Shown: positions 7,288-10,476 of the stretch, piece after piece
Numbering within the stretch: position 1 is the stretch's first letter
Layout of the letters: each line of letters opens with the position of its first letter
NCBI GenBank assembly: GCA_002343485.1
Contig: DDST01000098.1
Coordinates: 2,188 to 12,663 of the forward strand
Origin: Proteobacteria bacterium UBA2383
GTDB taxonomy: Bacteria; Pseudomonadota; Gammaproteobacteria; Competibacterales; Competibacteraceae
DNA length: 10,476 nucleotides
Reading direction: 5' to 3'
Notes under the pieces: generated by a model
The model's database searches: none
What the model saw: only the letters and a program-made list of their open reading frames with translations
What the model was told of the DNA's origin: nothing
Translations under genes and position numbers: made by a program

Positions 7288-7794
7288 ATGTCCGTGTTCA
7301 ATTTCAATCAGCGTCTGTTGGCGTCTCTGATCACTATGCTGATGTTGTTCGCCGCTCACAGCGCTCGATCTGACATTTTCGAGGAGGGCGGCCTTTTAAT
7401 GCTGCAAGCCGCGCCCGGCGTCATTCATTTCAATTCCGATCCCGAACATACGAAGTATTCCTGGCTGGTCGGTTTGGAATGGCAGTCGCCTTCGCGCTGG
7501 CTGGCGGGCGCATCCTATTTCAACAATAGCTTCAATCAGAAGTGCGAGTATTTTTACTTTGGCAAATCCTGGCCGCTGGATTTTATTAGCGACCAGGTGT
7601 ACTTCAAGCTGACGGGGGGGCTGCTGTTGGGTTATAAAGAGCCATATGAAGATAAAATTCCTTTTAATAATAATGGGATTGCGCCAGGCGCTGTACCGAG
7701 CCTGGGTTACAAATACGGTGACTTCAATGTTCAGCTCAACTTGCTGGGTGGTGCTGGGTTGATGTTTACCGTTGGCTATGACGTGTTGAAATAA
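7288..7794 (+). CDS. PagP-like small outer-membrane beta-barrel protein
   Basis: This 168-residue protein has a signal peptide (about 1-28; charged start, hydrophobic 10-23, likely cut after ARS before DIF). The remainder is rich in alternating aromatic and hydrophobic strands, as in a small outer-membrane barrel. It resembles a Pseudomonas family often labelled, without good reason, sn-glycerol-3-phosphate transporter. It also aligns by eye with the lipid A palmitoyltransferase PagP: His47 in VIHF with the PagP catalytic His, NNSFNQ (79-84) with the PagP DSWNK region, and IAPGAVPSLGYKYGDFNVQL (131-150) with the PagP segment around PLPVLLPLASVGYGPVTFQ. The catalytic Asp-Ser of PagP would be Asn80-Ser81 here. 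The gene lies 62 nt after the arnC-like gene with no terminator between, so it may be part of that operon. Its Shine-Dalgarno is poor. Seven Gs lie at 7614-7620. Function in lipid A acylation is inference. Confidence 0.7.
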   Translation: MSVFNFNQRLLASLITMLMLFAAHSARSDIFEEGGLLMLQAAPGVIHFNSDPEHTKYSWLVGLEWQSPSRWLAGASYFNNSFNQKCEYFYFGKSWPLDFISDQVYFKLTGGLLLGYKEPYEDKIPFNNNGIAPGAVPSLGYKYGDFNVQLNLLGGAGLMFTVGYDVLK

Positions 7795-7831
7795 AATTTC
7801 CTTTGCAAGGATATGGGTTGTCCGTCTCGGT

Positions 7832-9319
7832 TCAGGCTTTTGGCGGATTCAGAGCCTGAGTGTCAAATAGCGCCAGCGTGGCTTCGATCCGTTCCGCGTG
7901 ATGGCCGGTAGGGGGGGGTGTCCGGCGGCGGCCGGCCACCTGTTCCTCGCGGGTTTCCCGGGCAATCACCTCATACAACACGGCCTGCTTGCCATCGCCG
8001 CGCCGCAGAATGCGGCCCAAGCGCTGCACAAATTCCCGCGCCGAGGCGCTGCCCGACAGGATCACGCCGATTGAGGCATCCGGGACGTCGACGCCTTCGT
8101 TAAGAACGTTGCTGGTGACGATAGCCAGGTAATCGCTGGATTTGAATCGCTCCAGAATATCTTGCCGCTCCTTGACCGCCGTCTGATGGGTCAAACAGGG
8201 AATCAGGAAACGCTGGGCAACCTCATAGGCTGTGGCATTGTCCTCGGTGAAAATCACCGCTTTAGCGCCTGGATGATTAGCCAGAATCATGCCTAAGGTG
8301 CGCAGTTTGGCGGGGGTGGCGTGAGCGATGCGCCGGGCTTCACGGTGGGCGCGCATGGCGCGGCGGCCCTCGGCGCTGCGCGCCGAGAGCATTACAAACC
8401 GGTTCCAGCCTTCCAGCGAGCTTAATGACAACCGGTTGGCCTGCAAGAAGGTGTTGCGATCTTCCAATGCCTGTTGATAAGCGGTGCGTTCGGCAGGGGA
8501 CAGATCGACATACACCGTCCGGATTTGAAAATCGGCGAGCACGTCGCCGGCCAATTGTTCCGGGCGCCGCCGGTAAACAATCGGGCCGATCAGCTCCAGC
8601 AAATCAGCATCGCGGCCATCGCTACGTTCCGGCGTGGCGGTCAACCCCAGCCGGTAGGGCGCCAGCGAGAATTCAGCAATGCTGCGGTAGAACTCGGAGG
8701 GTAAATGATGCGCCTCGTCGAAGACCAATAGGCCAAAGCGGTCACCCAATCGCTCGACATGGCGGGCAGCAGAATCGTAGGTCGCGATGGTGAGCGGTTG
8801 CGGCTCGTGATAGCCGCCACCGATCAAGCCAATCTCTTGATCGGGGAATGCTGCCCGTAATAAGGCATACCATTGATGCATCAAATCCAGAGTAGGGACC
8901 ATGATCAGCCCGTCACGCCGTGCCCAGCTCAACGCCAGCAACCCTACTAGGGTTTTGCCCGCTCCCGTCGGTAGCACCACCACCCCCCGCCCTTTCGCTG
9001 CCTGCCAAGCGGCCAGCGCTTCCTGTTGATGCGGGTAGGGATTCATCTCCAAGGTGCAGATCAGTTCGCGGCGCTGGTAACGTGGTGCTTTATTCCGCGC
9101 CAACTCACCTTTCAGTGGTCCGATGATTTCGCTGTAGCGATGAGCCGGGGCGCGGTAGGCCTCGATGCGTGGATCGTACTGAAACCAGCTTTCTAATCCA
9201 GGCGGTAACTCGGCCACGCCTTCCAGCAGCAGGGTGCCGCGATCGAAGCGAAGCTGGCGCGCAGCGCCGTCACCGCCGGTACGGTAGATACCTGGAGAGT
9301 CGTGAGTACGATGTTTCAT
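7832..9319 (-). CDS. XPB/SSL2-type superfamily 2 DNA helicase
   Basis: This 495-residue protein has two RecA-like domains behind an N-terminal domain (1-90) like the damage-recognition region of archaeal and bacterial XPB proteins. Helicase motifs in order are the Q-like region PYPHQQEALAAW (94-105), Walker A LPTGAGKT (116-123), DEAH (201-204), LTATP (226-230), SNVLNEGVDVPDA (403-415) and the arginine-finger motif QRLGRILRR (432-440). A central insert (about 280-335) takes the place of the XPB thumb. The residues after motif III read ERSDGR (231-236), where archaeal XPB has a RED triplet. The expected role is ATP-driven unwinding in DNA repair. The usual partner nuclease, Bax1/DUF790, is not adjacent. 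An 8-base C run (minus strand, 7918-7911) encodes the TPPPT part of the tail, near residue 469. GGAAAG lies just before the ATG. A restriction-type or generic COG1061 helicase is the alternative. Confidence 0.83.
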   Translation of the reverse strand: MKHRTHDSPGIYRTGGDGAARQLRFDRGTLLLEGVAELPPGLESWFQYDPRIEAYRAPAHRYSEIIGPLKGELARNKAPRYQRRELICTLEMNPYPHQQEALAAWQAAKGRGVVVLPTGAGKTLVGLLALSWARRDGLIMVPTLDLMHQWYALLRAAFPDQEIGLIGGGYHEPQPLTIATYDSAARHVERLGDRFGLLVFDEAHHLPSEFYRSIAEFSLAPYRLGLTATPERSDGRDADLLELIGPIVYRRRPEQLAGDVLADFQIRTVYVDLSPAERTAYQQALEDRNTFLQANRLSLSSLEGWNRFVMLSARSAEGRRAMRAHREARRIAHATPAKLRTLGMILANHPGAKAVIFTEDNATAYEVAQRFLIPCLTHQTAVKERQDILERFKSSDYLAIVTSNVLNEGVDVPDASIGVILSGSASAREFVQRLGRILRRGDGKQAVLYEVIARETREEQVAGRRRTPPPTGHHAERIEATLALFDTQALNPPKA

Positions 9320-9390
9320 GTCTTTCCGGCGATAGGTGGATGGCTGATCCGCATCCTAAACCATCGTGGTGTATGAACAAAATATCAATC

Positions 9391-9454
9391 CCGAATTCCT
9401 GCCTGCTTTTCCTGAACTGGAACCGAATTCCTGCCCGCTTTTCCTGAACCGGAA
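9391..9454. repeat. Tandem duplication of a 32-bp unit
   Basis: Two adjacent 32-bp copies, 9391-9422 and 9423-9454, start with CCGAATTCCTGCC and end with GGAA. They differ at two positions only (T to C at unit positions 14 and 28). They lie in the 297-bp divergent spacer between the helicase and kup, upstream of the kup promoter. A separate 8-bp hairpin (9482-9489 with 9496-9503, one G-T pair) lies between the repeats and that promoter. There are only two copies and no spacers, so this is not a CRISPR. Confidence 0.9.
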
Positions 9455-9524
9455 CGGCGTGGGTGATCGCGAACTGGCCCGCTGGCATCATCGAGGATGC
9501 CGGATACCGCTTGGATCGGGGCAA

Positions 9525-9553
9525 TTGATTTGGCCTTATTTGCAGCTTATGAT
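9525..9553 (+). promoter_or_regulatory. Sigma-70 promoter for kup
   Basis: TTGATT (9525-9530, four of six consensus bases) and TATGAT (9548-9553, five of six) are separated by exactly 17 nt. Transcription would start near 9560, giving a leader of about 57 nt before the kup ATG. No K+-responsive or c-di-AMP riboswitch is apparent in a leader of this size. Confidence 0.55.
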
Positions 9554-9616
9554 GCGCTGCACCATTGACTGCTCTGGCAGTGGCTGCGAATAACGACAAA
9601 CCGGGAGGATGGCACG

Positions 9617-10476
9617 ATGTCGGCAAATAAAAGCAAGAGTCGCCCGTCAGCGCTGATCATCGGCGCCATCGGGGTGGTTTTCGGTGACATCGGCACCAGC
9701 CCCCTGTACGCGCTCAAGGAAACCTTTGCCGGGCATCACCCCATTGCGGTCGAACCGGCCAGTATTTTCGGCATTTTGTCGCTGATCTTCTGGACCATCA
9801 TGGCGCTGGTGACCTTGAAATACGTCGCCATCATCATGCGCGCCGACAATCGTGGTGAAGGTGGCAGTTTGGCATTGCTGGCCCGTGTGACGGAACTGAC
9901 CAAGAACTCGCGGGCGACTTGGTTTGTGACCATGCTGGGCATCTTTGCCGCTGCGCTGTTCTATGGGGACAGCATGATCACGCCAGCGATTTCGGTGCTC
10001 AGCGCGGTCGAGGGGCTGGAGGTGATCGCACCGCAGTTCAAGGAATACGTGTTGCCGATCACGGCGGTGGTGCTGACGGGCCTGTTCTGGATTCAGCGGT
10101 ATGGCACGGGCGCAGTAGGCCGTTTTTTCGGCCCGGTCATGTGCGCCTGGTTTGGTATCCTCGCAGTGCTGGGGATGATCCATGTATGGGAGGTGCCGGC
10201 TGTGCTTGCGGCACTGAACCCGGTTCATGCCATTGAGTTTCTGTTCCGTCATCCCTGGGAAAGCTTCCTGGCACTCGGTGCGGTGGTCCTGGCGGTGACC
10301 GGCGGCGAGGCGCTATATACCGACATGGGGCATTTTGGCAAATTCCCGATTCGCACCGCCTGGTTTGGTTTCGTACTTCCGGCGCTGGTCCTGAACTACT
10401 ATGGCCAAGGGGCTCTGCTGCTCAAGGACCCCGCCGCAATCCAGAGTCCATTCTACCTGCTGGCGCCCGGCTGGGC
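9617..10476 (+). CDS. kup: Kup-type potassium uptake protein, N-terminal part (3' end outside window)
   Basis: An open frame of 286 complete codons runs off the window end; full Kup is about 620 residues. It is a polytopic inner-membrane, proton-coupled low-affinity K+ importer of the KUP/HAK/KT family. The family signature VVFGDIGTSPLYALKE follows the start in the first membrane segment. Further conserved segments are ADNRGEGGSLALLA, ALFYGDSMITPAISVLSAVE, GTGAVGRFFGPVM, VTGGEALYTDMGHFGK and LNYYGQGALLL. The start is fixed by GGGAGGA (9603-9609), 7 nt before the ATG. The ATG at 9609 is in another frame. It has its own promoter and is divergent from the helicase gene. All conserved N-half motifs are intact, so nothing suggests a pseudogene. 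Confidence 0.93.
   Translation, partial: MSANKSKSRPSALIIGAIGVVFGDIGTSPLYALKETFAGHHPIAVEPASIFGILSLIFWTIMALVTLKYVAIIMRADNRGEGGSLALLARVTELTKNSRATWFVTMLGIFAAALFYGDSMITPAISVLSAVEGLEVIAPQFKEYVLPITAVVLTGLFWIQRYGTGAVGRFFGPVMCAWFGILAVLGMIHVWEVPAVLAALNPVHAIEFLFRHPWESFLALGAVVLAVTGGEALYTDMGHFGKFPIRTAWFGFVLPALVLNYYGQGALLLKDPAAIQSPFYLLAPGW

Noticed and set aside
7799..7811. Small hairpin TCCTT-TGC-AAGGA in the convergent gap between the PagP-like and helicase genes
   Set aside because: The stem has only 5 bp and no clear T run on the plus strand; too weak to call a terminator, though AATTTTATTT follows on the minus strand.
9270..9626. 118-residue minus-strand open frame across the 32-bp repeats
   Set aside because: It overlaps the helicase start in another frame and the kup leader; the repeat is translated in two different phases without a plausible protein.
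9647..10252. 201-residue open frame on the minus strand
   Set aside because: It is antisense to the strongly recognised kup gene and has a low-complexity, His/Arg/Gln-rich composition typical of shadow frames.

Overview
The window looks like chromosomal DNA of a free-living gammaproteobacterium. The evidence is a canonical Fis protein, a propionyl-CoA synthetase close to enterobacterial PrpE, a Kup potassium transporter, a class I AroF-type DAHP synthase and a set of ArnT/E/B/C-like proteins. Base composition is moderately GC-rich and even. I see no rRNA, tRNA, insertion sequence, phage gene or CRISPR array. Lineage cannot be fixed from this window.

Layout. (1) Positions 2-709 (+) hold the C-terminal third of PrpE, followed by a strong intrinsic terminator at 737-771. 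(2) Positions 2849-785 (-) hold a compact run read fis, then a HAD-IB phosphatase (related to Pseudomonas proteins reported as histidinol-phosphate phosphatases), then an AroF-type DAHP synthase. (3) Positions 3041-7225 (+), divergent from fis, hold four tightly packed genes: an ArnT-like lipid-linked sugar transferase, a small ArnE-like flippase subunit, an ArnB-like PLP aminotransferase and an ArnC-like polyprenyl-phosphate glycosyltransferase. A fifth gene at 7288-7794 encodes a signal-peptide-bearing protein that resembles the lipid A palmitoyltransferase PagP. (4) Positions 9319-7832 (-) hold an XPB/SSL2-type superfamily 2 helicase. (5) Positions 9320-9616 hold a 297-bp divergent spacer with a 32-bp tandem duplication and a good sigma-70 promoter, leading into kup (9617 to the window end).

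How the genes may work together. The 3041-7794 block reads as an envelope-lipid modification module. An amino sugar would be made on a UDP carrier (ArnB-like), moved to undecaprenyl phosphate (ArnC-like), flipped (ArnE-like) and transferred to a periplasmic lipid acceptor (ArnT-like). The PagP-like protein could act on the same outer-membrane lipid. The block is closed on both sides by genes on the other strand and lacks the formylation and deformylation functions (ArnA, ArnD) of the classical aminoarabinose pathway. This is the most interesting feature of the window. The other genes are ordinary metabolism and housekeeping, although fis here lacks its usual neighbour dusB.
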